Positions 23,499 through 33,909 of a stretch of DNA of 64,000 nt are shown here, piece after piece. The stretch is taken from contig NZ_JBHRTA010000003.1 of the NCBI RefSeq assembly GCF_042646065.1, forward strand, positions 62,001 to 126,000. Direction: 5' to 3'. The DNA is from Parapedobacter deserti (GTDB lineage Bacteria > Bacteroidota > Bacteroidia > Sphingobacteriales > Sphingobacteriaceae). A program made the translations under genes and the position numbers. The notes under the pieces are model-generated. The model saw only the letters and a program-made list of their open reading frames with translations. It did not search any database and was not told where the DNA came from. The stretch's first letter is position 1, and every line of letters begins with the position of its first letter.

Positions 23499-26400
23499 GC
23501 TGATGATGAAAACTACCTTCAACATGAAGACAATATCCCTGATACTACTCCTGGGTGGGTGTCTCACGTTCAATCAGGTCTACGCACAAACAAATGTGAC
23601 GGTGACGGGGAATGTGATCGATGAAAACCGGGAACCGCTGGCCGGCGTTACCGTTTTCACGGGCAGGCCATTGCGTGCGTTGGGCACTACCGATGAGAAC
23701 GGTAATTTCCGGTTGACGGTTCCGGCTAATGCGACACTGGTATTCCGGGTTATCGGCTACCAAGAGCGCTCCCAAAGTGTTGAAGGCGGACGTACCAGTT
23801 TGCGTGTCCAAATGGCGCCGGATGCGAGCACATTGGAAGAGGTAGTCATCAGGGGCTACCAGAAGCGCTCCAAGGAACTGAGTACCGGCTCTTCGTTCAG
23901 CCTTACCGATAAGGACCTCCCCGATGTTCCAGTAGCAAACATTGAAAGTCTACTTCAGGGGCGTGTTCCGGGCATGAACACCCAGTTGAACACAGGCGCA
24001 CCGGGCTTCCGTGGCTCCACGCAAATCCGCGGCTTATCCACCGTATCGATGACCGGGTCGGGCGACCGGTCGTTCCTACAGCCAACATCACCGCTTTATG
24101 TCATCGATGGGGTACCGATGGATGCCGATAGGGCAACGGAATTTGGCTTCCAGCAACAGGGACCCGGTATCAGCCCGCTTTCCATGATTCCGCAGGAAGA
24201 CATTGCCAGCATCGAAATCCTGAAAGACGCCCAGGCCACGTCGCTCTACGGTTCAATGGCGGCATACGGTGCCATCATCATCACGACGAAACGTGGCAAC
24301 TCGCCTATACCCCGTGTACGGTATACCCACAACTCGTTCGTCCGCACCCCACCCAAACTTAGGGAGACGCTGGGTGGAAACCTCGAACGCGCACTGAAAT
24401 TGCAACAGATTTACGAAAATGCGTTAGACATACAAGATATTTGGAGAATTTCCCAAACCGGCTTTTTGTCAGATAGCCTCAATGCCTATTGGAACAATTC
24501 GACCAACTGGCAAGACTATTATTACCGCACGCAGTACAATCAAAGCCACAACCTGCATATAGACGGCGGCGACCAACTGTTCAATTATAAAGCAAACGTA
24601 GGATATTTTTCCGATCAGGGTATTATTAAAAACACTGGATTTAGCCGCTATAATGCCAATCTCCGCATGGAATACCAACCGGAAAACCGTAAATTCCAAG
24701 TCATCGGCGCTGCATTTGCGCAAATGGGCAAGCAAAGTGTAGGCGATGGCATCGGGATGCTGCAAACCGGTGTGGCTTCAAACGGGCTATCCTCTACACT
24801 CCTGCCTCCGCCTTCATTCTACCAGGCTGGTGGCAGCCATACCTCGGCGTTGGCTACTGACAATGACAACGCCGTGCGGCTGATCCGCTCCAACTTGGAA
24901 GCGAGCTATATGTTTATCGAAGGGCTCAGGGCAAGCGCAAACTTGAGTTATGAGTTTGAGTCGAAAACGGAAGACACGTTTACCCCCGCCGTCGCCAACA
25001 ACCAGTTTGCGCGGGTATATTCTTACAATGGGCGTACCACGCAGTTGTACAACCGGAATAGCCTGAACTATTCCAAGGCCTTTAACGAAGACCATAACCT
25101 GTTTCTCAATTTTTTTAATGAATTTCGCATCGCCGGACGGCAAAGCTCGATATCGCGTCAGGAGCGAAGCCCGAACGACCAGCTGCAGGGGCCCCTCGGA
25201 TATGACGGATTTGCCTCCCGCGGTGGTGGCTTGCTCAATGACTATACCGATGAACGCGCGGCCTCATTCGCATTTGCCGCATCGTATGACTTTAAAAAGA
25301 AATACGTCGTGGACCTCTCTTACCGGCTCGACGGATCGTCTGCCAACGGCTTTGAGAACCTTTACGCCCGGAATCCTGCCATAGGCCTCCGCTGGAACTT
25401 CGAGAAAGAGCCGTTCCTGGAAAATGCACATTGGCTTGACTACGGTTCCGTCCGGCTAAGCTGGGGGGTCAATATCATTCCCACAGGTACATTGGAGCGG
25501 ATATACGGCCGGTTTGACATCACAGGAAACTATAACGGACGGCAGGGCATAGGGCTGAATTTTGACCAGATTCCAAATCCAAACCTCGCTCCTAAAACCA
25601 ACACCCAGTATAACCTGGGGCTTGATTTCTCGATTTTAAAAGGCAAATTTGAAGTCATCTACGACACTTATTACAAAAAGGTTGAAAATGAGCTTTTCGA
25701 ACAGCTGTTACCCAATACCACTGGTTTTAACAAACTGTTCAGCAACGGAGCGGGTATCGTAAACTATGGGCATGAGTTGTTCTTGATGATGCGGCCTTTT
25801 CCCGTAAGCAGCGATTTTACCTTGTCTTTCTCGGTAAACGGTGCATACAATAAAGATATTTTACTCACACTACCTGAACATTACAACGGGCAGTTCATCC
25901 GCTGGGACGGCGATGCCGTGCGGCAGCACGTCATCCTCCGTGTGGGCGGTTCTACGCTAGCTAATTATTTGCGTATCAATGACGGGGTATACCGCACCGA
26001 TGCCGATGTACCGGTGGATCCGGTAACAGGGCTCGCCTACCAGACCAATGGCCGGTTCTTCCAGGGCGGCGATCCTATCCTGCGCGATCTCAACGGCGAT
26101 TACATCCTCGACGAAAGGGATTACGCAAGAACCGGGAATTCGCAACCGTTGTTTACGGGAGGGGCATCGGTAATGGTCACATATAAAGATTTCACCTTTA
26201 ATCTCAACGGTTCTTTCACCGGTAAGCGGACGATCTTGAACAATGCCCTGGCGCAACGCCTCGGCCTTATGGCTGACCCATTTGGCGATAGGGCAGTGGT
26301 GCCGCTAAATGATATTGATATGTGGCGGCAGCCGGGCGATATCGCGACCTATCCGTATGCCTATGACTACAGACGCTACGGCTCCATCCAGCCGTTTAGG

Positions 26401-26658
26401 TTTGACCAAAGTCTTTGGGCGGAGGATGGCAGCTATTTCAAAATTAACAACATTGTGTTGGGTTACCGATTCAATCGCGACTGGATACGCCAGTGGGGAT
26501 TGGCCAACCTCCGGGTATATGTGTCCGGTGAAAACCTGCACACCTTTTCGCGCTATTCTGGGCCAAATCCGGAAAACGTGACGAACATGGGACGCGATGT
26601 TTCTTCCGGTTACCCGGTACCCCGCACTTATAACTTAGGACTAAACGTTGAATTTTAA
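23491..26658 (+). CDS. SusC/RagA-type TonB-dependent outer-membrane transporter
   Basis: 1055 residues from the ATG at 23491. Alternative starts are 23470, 23503 and 23524; the signal peptide core MKTISLILLLGG...VYAQT is kept in all. Canonical layout: CarboxypepD_reg domain (about 40-117; GNVIDENREPLAGVTVF, FRVIGYQE), TonB-box-like LEEVVIRGYQ, plug (about 145-275; QIRGLSTVS, PLYVIDGVPMD, IASIEILKDAQATSLYGS), then the barrel ending RTYNLGLNVEF. It partners the SusD at 26663, whose start is 5 bp after this stop. Ligand specificity cannot be read from sequence. Confidence 0.95.
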   Translation: MNKLMMKTTFNMKTISLILLLGGCLTFNQVYAQTNVTVTGNVIDENREPLAGVTVFTGRPLRALGTTDENGNFRLTVPANATLVFRVIGYQERSQSVEGGRTSLRVQMAPDASTLEEVVIRGYQKRSKELSTGSSFSLTDKDLPDVPVANIESLLQGRVPGMNTQLNTGAPGFRGSTQIRGLSTVSMTGSGDRSFLQPTSPLYVIDGVPMDADRATEFGFQQQGPGISPLSMIPQEDIASIEILKDAQATSLYGSMAAYGAIIITTKRGNSPIPRVRYTHNSFVRTPPKLRETLGGNLERALKLQQIYENALDIQDIWRISQTGFLSDSLNAYWNNSTNWQDYYYRTQYNQSHNLHIDGGDQLFNYKANVGYFSDQGIIKNTGFSRYNANLRMEYQPENRKFQVIGAAFAQMGKQSVGDGIGMLQTGVASNGLSSTLLPPPSFYQAGGSHTSALATDNDNAVRLIRSNLEASYMFIEGLRASANLSYEFESKTEDTFTPAVANNQFARVYSYNGRTTQLYNRNSLNYSKAFNEDHNLFLNFFNEFRIAGRQSSISRQERSPNDQLQGPLGYDGFASRGGGLLNDYTDERAASFAFAASYDFKKKYVVDLSYRLDGSSANGFENLYARNPAIGLRWNFEKEPFLENAHWLDYGSVRLSWGVNIIPTGTLERIYGRFDITGNYNGRQGIGLNFDQIPNPNLAPKTNTQYNLGLDFSILKGKFEVIYDTYYKKVENELFEQLLPNTTGFNKLFSNGAGIVNYGHELFLMMRPFPVSSDFTLSFSVNGAYNKDILLTLPEHYNGQFIRWDGDAVRQHVILRVGGSTLANYLRINDGVYRTDADVPVDPVTGLAYQTNGRFFQGGDPILRDLNGDYILDERDYARTGNSQPLFTGGASVMVTYKDFTFNLNGSFTGKRTILNNALAQRLGLMADPFGDRAVVPLNDIDMWRQPGDIATYPYAYDYRRYGSIQPFRFDQSLWAEDGSYFKINNIVLGYRFNRDWIRQWGLANLRVYVSGENLHTFSRYSGPNPENVTNMGRDVSSGYPVPRTYNLGLNVEF

Positions 26659-26662
26659 TAAG

Positions 26663-28222
26663 ATGATGAACAGGATAACAGCAAGACAAATAAAAGGCTA
26701 TTCCCAATTGATCAGGTCCATAGCCACCGTGGCGCTGGTGCTGTTGGCATCGGCCTGTAAAGAATTCCTGACAGTACAACCGGTAGACCGGCTCACGGGT
26801 AACAACTTTTACTTGTCGAAAGATGACGTGGAGAGCAATGTGGCCAACATGTACAGCATGTTTTTCGATAAGATCAACGAAGGCTGGATCATCGGCGGCA
26901 TCGGAGAAGCCCGGTCGGGTGAAATTTTTGTCTCCCCTGGAGCAAACAGCAGTGCTGCAAGGCGGGTAGTGGAGGTGCTGGGGGAAAATGATCTTCTGTA
27001 TGCGATGGATTCCGGTGCACCCTGGAACTGGTACAATTACCAACAGGTGGCCAATTGGACCCGGTACTACCAAGTCATCCAAACGGCCAATATCCTGATC
27101 GACAAACTGGAGGAAGGCATCGCCGGTATCGGCGACATTGACAGACAGCGCTATATCGCTGAAGCAACATTTATCCGGTGCTTCACGTACTGGTGGATGG
27201 TACGGCTTTATGGCGATGTCGTCTACTATACTTCGCCGTATAATGCCGAGTCGCTGCCTCGCGAGCCCATGGTAGATGTACTGAACAAATGCATCGCAGA
27301 TCTCAAGCCGCACAAGAACAATCTACCTTGGACATTCGCTGACCCCGCACTCAAAGGAGCACGGGCATCCCGGGGCAGCATCATCGCACTGCTGATGCAC
27401 ATGAATATGTGGAACGCCGGGTTTGACCGCAATAACCGCGAGCGTTACTACCGCGAAGTAGCAGACCTGGGTAGCGAGCTTATCCAAAGCAATGCGTACC
27501 GTCTTTATCCGCTTACGGAAGAGGGCTGGGGCACCGTCATGAAAGGTCGTTCCGACGAGAGCCTGTTCGAGTTTTACCGGAGCATCAACTACAGTGACAA
27601 TAATGCGCCCCTCTCTCCTTTTGGCGACCACTTCCTTCGCTGGCCCTACAAATTTCCCCGCTTCAATAACCAGATCAGCCACTGTTATTTTATCGATACG
27701 TACATGGCTAAACTATTTCCTTCTGCCGTGGCCGATAAACGGGCGGACTTCTGGTTCGAAGACATGTTGTCCAACAGCGGGCAATTTATCGCCGTGAAAT
27801 TTGCCTTCAACGTATATGCGTCCGGAAACGAAGATCGCAATCCGGATAATACCTTCATGATCTTCAGGTATGCCGGTGCAATTTTACTGCATGCCGAGGC
27901 GCTGGCTGAACTATCGCGGGACAACGAAGCCATCGCCTCGCTTAACATGATTCGTGATCGGGCGGAAGCTACTCCATACACCGGGGGCGGAGGGCAGGAA
28001 CTAAAGGATTTTATTTTTTGGGAGCGCTGCCGTGAACTGTTCGGCGAAGGACATCGTTATTTCGACCTGGTTCGGACACAACGCATCATGAATCCCAGCT
28101 TTGCGCGCAATCCGCTCAATTCGGATCAATACAACCGGCGGGCATGGACCTGGCCCATTGCCCAGTCGGCGCGCAACAACAACCCGAAGATCGTGCTTAA
28201 TGAATACTGGCTAAGCCGATAG
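26663..28222 (+). CDS. SusD/RagB-family surface lipoprotein
   Basis: 520 residues from the tandem ATGs at 26663; an in-frame TTG at 26648 inside SusC is unlikely. Lipobox VLLASAC with C32, then KEFLTVQPVDRLTG, a standard SusD mature start. Family motifs: EATFIRCFTYWWMVRLYGDVVYYT and FWERCRELFGEGHRYFDLVRTQRI near the C-terminus. It is the lid of the second SusC pore. The next gene follows after 20 bp. Confidence 0.94.
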   Translation: MMNRITARQIKGYSQLIRSIATVALVLLASACKEFLTVQPVDRLTGNNFYLSKDDVESNVANMYSMFFDKINEGWIIGGIGEARSGEIFVSPGANSSAARRVVEVLGENDLLYAMDSGAPWNWYNYQQVANWTRYYQVIQTANILIDKLEEGIAGIGDIDRQRYIAEATFIRCFTYWWMVRLYGDVVYYTSPYNAESLPREPMVDVLNKCIADLKPHKNNLPWTFADPALKGARASRGSIIALLMHMNMWNAGFDRNNRERYYREVADLGSELIQSNAYRLYPLTEEGWGTVMKGRSDESLFEFYRSINYSDNNAPLSPFGDHFLRWPYKFPRFNNQISHCYFIDTYMAKLFPSAVADKRADFWFEDMLSNSGQFIAVKFAFNVYASGNEDRNPDNTFMIFRYAGAILLHAEALAELSRDNEAIASLNMIRDRAEATPYTGGGGQELKDFIFWERCRELFGEGHRYFDLVRTQRIMNPSFARNPLNSDQYNRRAWTWPIAQSARNNNPKIVLNEYWLSR

Positions 28223-28242
28223 CTACCAATGTTTAATCAAAG

Positions 28243-29052
28243 ATGATGGACACACAAGGAATTATGAACAAGAAACAGCGATTTGCGGTAAGTTACCGCA
28301 TATTGGGGCTGACGTTGCTGGTCGGTACCATGTGGTTTTCATCGTGCCAACGGGATGATTACTACACCGACGGTGGTCTTGCCAACCCCTATTTTAATGG
28401 CACCATGTTGGAATATTTAGAATCTCGGCCAATTGAGTTTGACACCATTGCTCAGATCATACGCCTTGCTGGGCTGGAAGAGGAATTCAACACGCACGAG
28501 CTGACGTTTTTCGCGCCCCGGGATGAGACCATCAGAGATCTTATCGGACTGGTCAATTATACCGGTAATGATCCGCACTTGATGGGCGGCGTAAATCAGC
28601 GTCTATACAATTTGGGCTTGGACACCCTTCAGACGCTGGCGGATGTGGATTCGGCCATCTGGCGAAAGTATTTGGAGCGGCACATGTTCCGAGGGAGGAA
28701 ATTGTTGAAAGATTACCCACAGATTGATTTTGATATCCTCTCCACTTTCGGCGGAGAGAATTACTATGCCTATAACAATACTGTGAGCAACATTGGCGTG
28801 GTGTTTCACGATGCGGTGACCGATGCTGGAAAGCCCACAGAAACCCGGCTGAAGTACCAGGGCTACCGACAGCTGCACCTTTCATACATCCCCAATCTAT
28901 CCCAACCCGATGTATGGGTCGATCCTGCACATGTCGCCTCTTCGGATATCCAACCGAACAATGGCGTGGTGCATGTCTTGGACTTTACAAGAAGTAGCTT
29001 CGGTTTTCAATACTTCGAAGTATCTGAGGATATTATACAAAGCAAACGATAA
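28243..29052 (+). CDS. Fasciclin-domain lipoprotein
   Basis: 269 residues (alternative ATG at 28264). Lipobox MWFSSC with C35, then QRDDYY, an acidic export-type signal. One FAS1-like domain spans about 50-260 (MLEYLESRPIEFDTIAQIIR, LTFFAPRDETI, NNGVVHVLD). It lacks the F5/8-C domain of its counterpart at 21263. Its position directly after a SusC/SusD pair repeats the order of the first half of the locus. Its stop overlaps the next ATG by one base. Confidence 0.85.
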   Translation: MMDTQGIMNKKQRFAVSYRILGLTLLVGTMWFSSCQRDDYYTDGGLANPYFNGTMLEYLESRPIEFDTIAQIIRLAGLEEEFNTHELTFFAPRDETIRDLIGLVNYTGNDPHLMGGVNQRLYNLGLDTLQTLADVDSAIWRKYLERHMFRGRKLLKDYPQIDFDILSTFGGENYYAYNNTVSNIGVVFHDAVTDAGKPTETRLKYQGYRQLHLSYIPNLSQPDVWVDPAHVASSDIQPNNGVVHVLDFTRSSFGFQYFEVSEDIIQSKR

Positions 29053-30677
29053 TGAACGGAACAATGGATATGAAGGCAATACATTACTTATACACCCTAT
29101 TGGTTATCGCGTTGTGTTTAGGATCATGTGCCAAAGACGAAGTGCTGGAAGAGCCGTACGGGCCGGGAAAGAAGCCTTTAGGTATTGAAATTGTAAACCA
29201 TGGGCTCTCGCCATCCCTTGGATTGCCCGGTACTGAGGTAACCGTCAGCGCCTTTGGTTTATTGCCCTTTAAGGATGAGCTGGTCTTCCGGTTTAATGGC
29301 GAACGGGCGGAGGTGGTTGACATCACAGACAGTGAGATCAAAGTTGTAGTGCCGGATTTTGCCAGTACGGGGGTTACCACCATTTCTGTTGGTGACGTGG
29401 TGGTGTTCGGCCCTATTTTTTCCGTAACAGGGAAAATCAGTATAGACCCGAACTTCCAGGTTACCCAGGGGGCAAATAGTGGTGTAGAGCAGGTGATCAC
29501 TGCCGCGGATGGCCGTATGCTGGTGGTTGGCGCTTTTACCAACTTTGATAACAAAGGTGTTATCCGTCCGATCAACCGGATCGCTCGTACGTTTGCAGAC
29601 GGCACCTACGACGCGAGTTTGCGCTCGGGATCTGGGGCAAACGGTGTAATAGGCAGTATTATGCCATTTAAAAGCGGATACCTCATTGCAGGTGCGTTCA
29701 ACGGGTATGCACAGCGGGGTTCCGACATCAGCAACGTTACTTATATCAACGGAAACGGTACCATTGACACAATGGGCGTTCGTCCGTTCCGTAGGCCGGA
29801 CCAATTGGATACCATCAAATACTACCCGTCATTCAACGGTGGGTTTGATCAATGGGTAGATGCGCTGTATCTTCAGGGTGACAAAGTGATCGCAAATGGC
29901 AGTTTCCGTTATTACATCAGCCGTCGGTACGACCAGCCTAATAGGCTGGAAACCCGGGATTCCGTGATTTTGGATAGTGTGGAGATCAGGCAGTTTGCCC
30001 GGATGAATTCCGATGGAAGTCTCGATCGCACCTATCGGTTTGATTCGGCTGCAGGCCGTAGCTGGGCCGGCGGCAACGGCGAGGCCCGGATGAGCCCGAT
30101 ATTGGGCGGACCAAATGAGGGGAAATTATTGGTTTATGGCTCGTTTACCCAATTTGACGGGCAACAACAAGGCTACATTCTTCGCCTAAACGCTGATGGC
30201 ACCATCGATGAAACGTTCAATCCGGGCGGCACCGGTGCTGATCAGCTGATAACCAAGTCGTTTTATAACCCAGCAACGCAGAAATATGTGATTGCCGGAA
30301 ATTTCCGAACGTATAATGGGCGCCCCGCCAACCGCTTGGCAGTGCTGAATGAGGATGGTTCACTGGACGAATCGTTCGTGGCCAAAGAATTTGGAGGGGG
30401 CGGCCCCTCGTTTATCAAGCAGCTGAGCGATGGAAAGATCGTCGTGAGCGGCGATTTCCAAACCTATGCCGGTATTGCTCGAAACGGATTTATGGTGCTG
30501 GATGAACAGGGAAATCTAATCCCCGGATACAACGCGACGGGTACATTCAGCGGCCGAATAGAAAACATTATTGAGAGAACGGCCGCCAATGGCCAACGTG
30601 CACTGCTGATTTATGGCTACTTCACCACATTCGATAGTAGGTTTGCAAATAACATTATCCAGGTAATCATTGAATAG
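29052..30677 (+). CDS. Lipoprotein with IPT/TIG-like domain and delta-60 beta-propeller repeats (DUF5008-like)
   Basis: 541 residues. Lipobox IALCLGSC with C26, then AKDEVLEE (surface-export-like). Residues about 45-130 look like an IPT/TIG sandwich (GLPGTEVTVSAFGLLPFKDE). From about 140 on, several delta-60-type repeats are visible: LVVGAFTNFDNKG, LVYGSFTQFDGQQQ, VIAGNFRTYNGRPANRLAVL and IVVSGDFQTYAGIARN, each followed by DGT/DGS. They should form a beta-propeller. The DUF5008 label is from memory. It probably binds ligand or a partner on the cell surface. A 36-bp gap follows before the next gene. Confidence 0.75.
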   Translation: MNGTMDMKAIHYLYTLLVIALCLGSCAKDEVLEEPYGPGKKPLGIEIVNHGLSPSLGLPGTEVTVSAFGLLPFKDELVFRFNGERAEVVDITDSEIKVVVPDFASTGVTTISVGDVVVFGPIFSVTGKISIDPNFQVTQGANSGVEQVITAADGRMLVVGAFTNFDNKGVIRPINRIARTFADGTYDASLRSGSGANGVIGSIMPFKSGYLIAGAFNGYAQRGSDISNVTYINGNGTIDTMGVRPFRRPDQLDTIKYYPSFNGGFDQWVDALYLQGDKVIANGSFRYYISRRYDQPNRLETRDSVILDSVEIRQFARMNSDGSLDRTYRFDSAAGRSWAGGNGEARMSPILGGPNEGKLLVYGSFTQFDGQQQGYILRLNADGTIDETFNPGGTGADQLITKSFYNPATQKYVIAGNFRTYNGRPANRLAVLNEDGSLDESFVAKEFGGGGPSFIKQLSDGKIVVSGDFQTYAGIARNGFMVLDEQGNLIPGYNATGTFSGRIENIIERTAANGQRALLIYGYFTTFDSRFANNIIQVIIE

Positions 30678-30713
30678 TGGGGCTTTTTAATATATAGATA
30701 CAATCAATATCGC

Positions 30714-32426
30714 ATGATGGATAAAAAACCATATATCAATAAAGCGCCGGTACAGCTAGTGATGTTTGTACTGAGCCTCGGGATCTCGGCGTGTAACACA
30801 GAGTTTGCGCGCGTAATCCCCGACGCTAAGCCGGAGGATTCAATAGATGTCGTCTTCGGACAACCCAAAGTGCTGTACATCATTGCCGATGGCGTACGCG
30901 GGCAATCGCTGCGCGATGGCAATTTTCCGGCGATTTCGAACTTGCTGCCGCAGTCGATCTATTCCTGGGAGTCGCTTGCTGATGAGGAAACCACTCCGGA
31001 AAATGGCACAAACTGGGCCAGTATGCTCACAGGGGTACAAAAGGATAAACACGGGATCGTCGGTGATGATTTTTCAGCCGCAAACTTAGAGCGCTTTCCG
31101 CTGATCTTCGAACGTATCCAAACAGCGTTGCCGAATAGCGACCTGCGGACGTATACCGCTTCTCAGTCCTTCTTCGACCACCTGACCGCCGGTGCTGATG
31201 AACGCCAACTGCTGAGCGATGATGAATCGGTAAAAACGGCTGCCGTGGCCGCCCTTGGCGTGGATACCATCACAATGGTGACGGCCCACTTCAACGGGGC
31301 CGATGCGGTGGGCGCGCAATATGGATACGACCTTTCTGTACCTCAGTATGCCGAAGCTTTGGAACAATTCGATGCTTATGTGGGCGACCTACTGACGGCA
31401 TTGAAAGATCGGCCCGACTATAATCAGGAAAACTGGATGATCGTAATCACCTCCAGCAGGGGCGGAGCATACGATATTCCCGAAGAGGAAAATGACAACA
31501 CCATATTCAGTAATCCTTCAGTGAATACCTTCACTATCTTTCATGCTCGCCGGTACATTACCCGAATCATTAACAAGCCGTTTCTGGGCATGCGCTTCCA
31601 AGGCGATTTCGTACGCTTTCGGGGCCAGCTCCGCGGAGAGGTGACTGCTGGTGACAACGACTACTATAATCCGGACAGTACGGCGTTTACGATTGAGTTG
31701 AAGGTGAAGAAAAATCCAGGGCCTAATAATAACTATCAATACCGTTTCCCTGCGCTCCTGTCGAAACGTGCGCGCTGGAATTGGGATGATGTCGGCTGGA
31801 CGATCTTCCTGGAGGATAATTTCTGGATGTTCAATGCTCGCGGTCTGGGAGGAAATGTCGGTCAGACGCGCGGGGGTACATTGGCTAATGCGACATGGAA
31901 TAGCATTGCCGTAGTAGGTGTTTTGCGCGAAGACCGCCGTTATATCCGTACCTATACCAACGGTCAGTTCAACAACGAGGTGGACATTACCGGTTACGGC
32001 AGTATTGAAAATGACTTGCCCTTGATCTTGGGTAGCCGGGACGAGAACGGCCAGGCCGATTGCTTCATCGCAGACGTACGCTTTTGGAAAGTGGCACTGC
32101 CCGACGATGTGATCGCTCAGTATTCCTGCGAAACTAGTGTCCCGCAGGACCATCCCTACTATGATTTCCTCGCCGGACTATGGCCCGTCGTAGGGTCTGA
32201 AAACAATACGATCCTGGACGAAGGCCCGTTTGGTAGCCACATTACCCTGGGTGGTAATGATGTCGAGAGGGAGGCTCAGGCAGACTACGTCTGTGCTCCA
32301 GGTTCGTCCGAGCTTAGCCGGACGGTTCCCCGCAATGTCGACATCCCTGTTCAGATACTCACGTGGTTAAAAATTCCGCGGCAAGAAAACTGGGAGCTGG
32401 ATGGGCGTGTATGGTTAGACCGATAA
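30714..32426 (+). CDS. Lipoprotein with degenerate alkaline-phosphatase-type domain and LamG-like domain (DUF4983-like)
   Basis: 570 residues. Lipobox GISAC with C27. Residues about 50-270 follow a nucleotide-pyrophosphatase/phosphodiesterase fold: VLYIIADGVRG with D59, then NGTNWASMLTGVQKDKHGI with a nucleophile candidate T99. However, the metal-ligand motifs are altered. DxxGHxxG reads DAVGAQYG (197-204), and SDHG reads SSRGG (247-251), so an active two-metal site is unlikely. Residues about 310-460 form a concanavalin/LamG-like domain (GWTIFLEDNFWMF, IADVRFWKVALPDDVI). A C-terminal DUF4983-like part follows. Predicted: a binding protein on the cell surface rather than an enzyme. Confidence 0.7.
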   Translation: MMDKKPYINKAPVQLVMFVLSLGISACNTEFARVIPDAKPEDSIDVVFGQPKVLYIIADGVRGQSLRDGNFPAISNLLPQSIYSWESLADEETTPENGTNWASMLTGVQKDKHGIVGDDFSAANLERFPLIFERIQTALPNSDLRTYTASQSFFDHLTAGADERQLLSDDESVKTAAVAALGVDTITMVTAHFNGADAVGAQYGYDLSVPQYAEALEQFDAYVGDLLTALKDRPDYNQENWMIVITSSRGGAYDIPEEENDNTIFSNPSVNTFTIFHARRYITRIINKPFLGMRFQGDFVRFRGQLRGEVTAGDNDYYNPDSTAFTIELKVKKNPGPNNNYQYRFPALLSKRARWNWDDVGWTIFLEDNFWMFNARGLGGNVGQTRGGTLANATWNSIAVVGVLREDRRYIRTYTNGQFNNEVDITGYGSIENDLPLILGSRDENGQADCFIADVRFWKVALPDDVIAQYSCETSVPQDHPYYDFLAGLWPVVGSENNTILDEGPFGSHITLGGNDVEREAQADYVCAPGSSELSRTVPRNVDIPVQILTWLKIPRQENWELDGRVWLDR

Positions 32427-32436
32427 TAGTTCAACA

Positions 32437-33867
32437 ATGCAAATAGCAAAACAGATAAAAGCGAAATCACGTTGGGGAGCTATGGCCCTTGCCCTGCTCG
32501 GCCTAGCGTGCTCCCGGCAGGAACTGGAGAATTTCCGTTTCGAGCAATCAGACCCCAGTGTCGTGTCGTCAAACAACACCCCGCTTGGTATACGGAAGGA
32601 AGGCGAACATATTCATGTTCCATTAAAGATCGACCTGTCACACCCCGCCGGAAAGTCATTTCAGGTAGAATTGCAGCTTATTCCTGACACCATAGCGCAG
32701 TTGGTGGCAAACGGTACGCTGGAAAATACCGTAGGTATACCTGTTGATCAGATTACTGCACCCAATGCAGTAACCGTGCCGTTTGGAGCTGACAGCAGCA
32801 CATTTACCGTATCGGTCAACCTCGGTTTTGCAGAGCGTCAGTTTGGCCGTAACATTGCGTTTGCCTACCGCCTGCTTAATCCGAGCAAGCACAATGAACT
32901 CGACCCGGCCAATAACAGTGGCGTTGTGGTGTTGAACACTGCTGAAATCCTTGATCCGGCTGAAATCCGCTACCTGTCTATCACCAACGGCGGCGGAGGT
33001 ATGCTAACACTGACGCAGGGACAAAATTACACGGTCACTTCGGCGGGTGTAACCATCCCATTAGGCATCTCGTTGAATGGTGTGCCAGGGCCGGCGTTCA
33101 CGGTACGAACCCGGGTCAACAACGACGCCGTGGCGACACTGGCCGAAAATGGCATCTTGCCGGCAAACACGGCAACATTGGCGATCGACGAGTATACGCT
33201 GGATACGTTAGTTCACGTTACCAGCAATACCACCAGCAAAGAGCTTTCCCTCAGCATCCCCTGGGCAGTTATGGATCGACATATCTCATCGCCCATAGGA
33301 ATGGTGGTGGAATTGCGGAACCCGTCTCGGCACGTATTGCATCCGTCGGACCATGTGGTAGTTATCCAGATCGACCCCTCGGTCAATTTGGATAATAATT
33401 CGTACCTCGAAGGCAATGGTGTCGGCCTGAAGGCTGAATATTTCGAAGGACAGTTTCTGGATTCCGACGGCCGGGCACCTGGATTGGTCCGCCTTGATGA
33501 GCAGATTAATTTCGTAGGCTGGCAGCCCTTGCCGGTGGGCGACAACTGGTCTTCGCGATGGACGGGCGAGTTCTTTGCTCCGGTAACGGGCGAGTATACG
33601 TTTTACCAAACCCGATGGGATGACGGATCTCGCCTAAAAATTGACGGCGAGTGGATCATAGACGACTTCACTACCGAATGGGATAAACCGTCCCGCTTCG
33701 GTACCATCCATTTGGAGCGTGGTCAGCGGTATCCCATTGAGGCACACCACCGCGAGAATGTCGGTGGCCAGCAAGCTGTATTGGAGTTCGAAGTCCGGTC
33801 GGCCGGGGTAGATCGCCGGGTTGTGCCGAAATCGTTGTTGTACCCACCAGCGGATTTTAATCCATAA
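32437..33867 (+). CDS. DUF1735 / PA14-domain lipoprotein
   Basis: 476 residues. Lipobox LLGLAC with C25. Two DUF1735-like (BT_3987-type) sandwiches occupy about 40-155 and 165-310; each has the pattern of a hydrophobic strand, an LAENG/LVANG segment, and a closing strand (RLLNPSKH and ELRNPSRH). Residues about 330-470 are PA14-like (GLKAEYFEGQFL, WSSRWTGEFFAPVTGEYTFYQTRWDDGSRLKIDGEWIID). PA14 domains commonly bind carbohydrate. It follows the DUF4983-like gene by 10 bp, so it is in the same transcript. Confidence 0.82.
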   Translation: MQIAKQIKAKSRWGAMALALLGLACSRQELENFRFEQSDPSVVSSNNTPLGIRKEGEHIHVPLKIDLSHPAGKSFQVELQLIPDTIAQLVANGTLENTVGIPVDQITAPNAVTVPFGADSSTFTVSVNLGFAERQFGRNIAFAYRLLNPSKHNELDPANNSGVVVLNTAEILDPAEIRYLSITNGGGGMLTLTQGQNYTVTSAGVTIPLGISLNGVPGPAFTVRTRVNNDAVATLAENGILPANTATLAIDEYTLDTLVHVTSNTTSKELSLSIPWAVMDRHISSPIGMVVELRNPSRHVLHPSDHVVVIQIDPSVNLDNNSYLEGNGVGLKAEYFEGQFLDSDGRAPGLVRLDEQINFVGWQPLPVGDNWSSRWTGEFFAPVTGEYTFYQTRWDDGSRLKIDGEWIIDDFTTEWDKPSRFGTIHLERGQRYPIEAHHRENVGGQQAVLEFEVRSAGVDRRVVPKSLLYPPADFNP

Positions 33868-33909
33868 CAAGGTAATTAACGGAAACCATCGTAATTGGAA
33901 AAACAAGTC

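Noticed and set aside
26471..27313. 280-codon open frame antisense to the second SusC/SusD junction
   Set aside because: It is a shadow frame: the opposite strand encodes well-conserved SusC and SusD sequence, and this frame has a composition typical of antisense translation with no domain.
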